Shown here piece after piece: positions 6,602 through 6,848 of a stretch of DNA of 6,848 nt. The notes under the pieces are model-generated. The model made no database searches and had not been told where the DNA came from. It saw only the letters and a program-made list of their open reading frames with translations. A program made the position numbers and the translations under genes. This DNA is from Candidatus Omnitrophota bacterium (GTDB lineage: Bacteria; Omnitrophota; Gorgyraeia; Velamenicoccales; JABMQK01), in assembly GCA_028712915.1 (NCBI GenBank), contig JAQTPJ010000045.1:1-6848 (forward strand), read 5' to 3'. Position 1 is the first letter of the stretch; each line of letters starts with the position of its first letter.

Positions 6602-6630
6602 TTGACTTTGGTTTTATATTATGATACTTT
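6602..6630 (+). promoter_or_regulatory. Possible promoter for eno
   Basis: TTGACT at 6602-6607 is a good -35 box. The -10 box is less clear: TACTTT at 6625-6630 has 17-base spacing but a weak match, and GATACT at 6623-6628 matches better with 15-base spacing. Transcription would begin at about 6635-6640, some 50 bases before the eno ATG. Confidence 0.45.
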
Positions 6631-6666
6631 TCTTATATTGTCCTCAAGAATTTCACAAACATTTAA

Positions 6667-6848
<182 letters not shown>

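Overview
The window looks like chromosomal DNA from an anaerobic bacterium with a Gram-negative-type envelope. The evidence is a complete run of Rnf genes (ferredoxin:NAD+ oxidoreductase), a likely lipoprotein, and moderately AT-rich DNA with tightly packed genes. The general character, plus the palindromic repeat near the left end, reminds me of Omnitrophota (PVC-related) genomes. That placement is from memory and is only an inference.

Left block, plus strand (1-3668): the 3' end of rnfD, then rnfG, rnfE, rnfA, rnfB and purN. The order D-G-E-A-B is the usual rnfCDGEAB order, so rnfC and the start of rnfD should lie just left of the window. From rnfG to purN the genes are separated by 0-15 bases and look like one transcription unit. 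RnfA and RnfE form the membrane core, RnfD and RnfG carry flavins, and RnfB takes electrons from ferredoxin. The complex couples electron flow from ferredoxin to NAD+ with H+ or Na+ transport. PurN, a purine-synthesis formyltransferase, rides at the end of the operon.

The one break in this block is a roughly 194-base palindromic element (about 294-487) filling the gap between rnfD and rnfG. It has two related 60-base hairpins facing each other and a central inverted repeat. It supplies the last 13 codons and the stop of rnfD, and it runs into the ribosome binding site of rnfG.

Right block, minus strand (6378 down to 3729): an FtsH-family membrane AAA protease with complete ATPase and zinc-protease motifs but almost no periplasmic domain. 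It is followed, with a 62-base overlap, by an unrecognised predicted lipoprotein. This pair converges on purN with no clear terminator in the 60-base gap.

Right end (6379-6848): a 309-base divergent intergenic region with a good sigma-70-like promoter for the protease gene, two imperfect hairpins and a weaker promoter candidate for eno. The first 53 codons of enolase (eno) follow and run off the window.

Most of the window is ordinary. The points worth a second look are the palindromic element and its effect on rnfD and rnfG, the missing cysteine in the last RnfB cluster motif, the minimal FtsH with its overlapping lipoprotein, and the structured eno leader.
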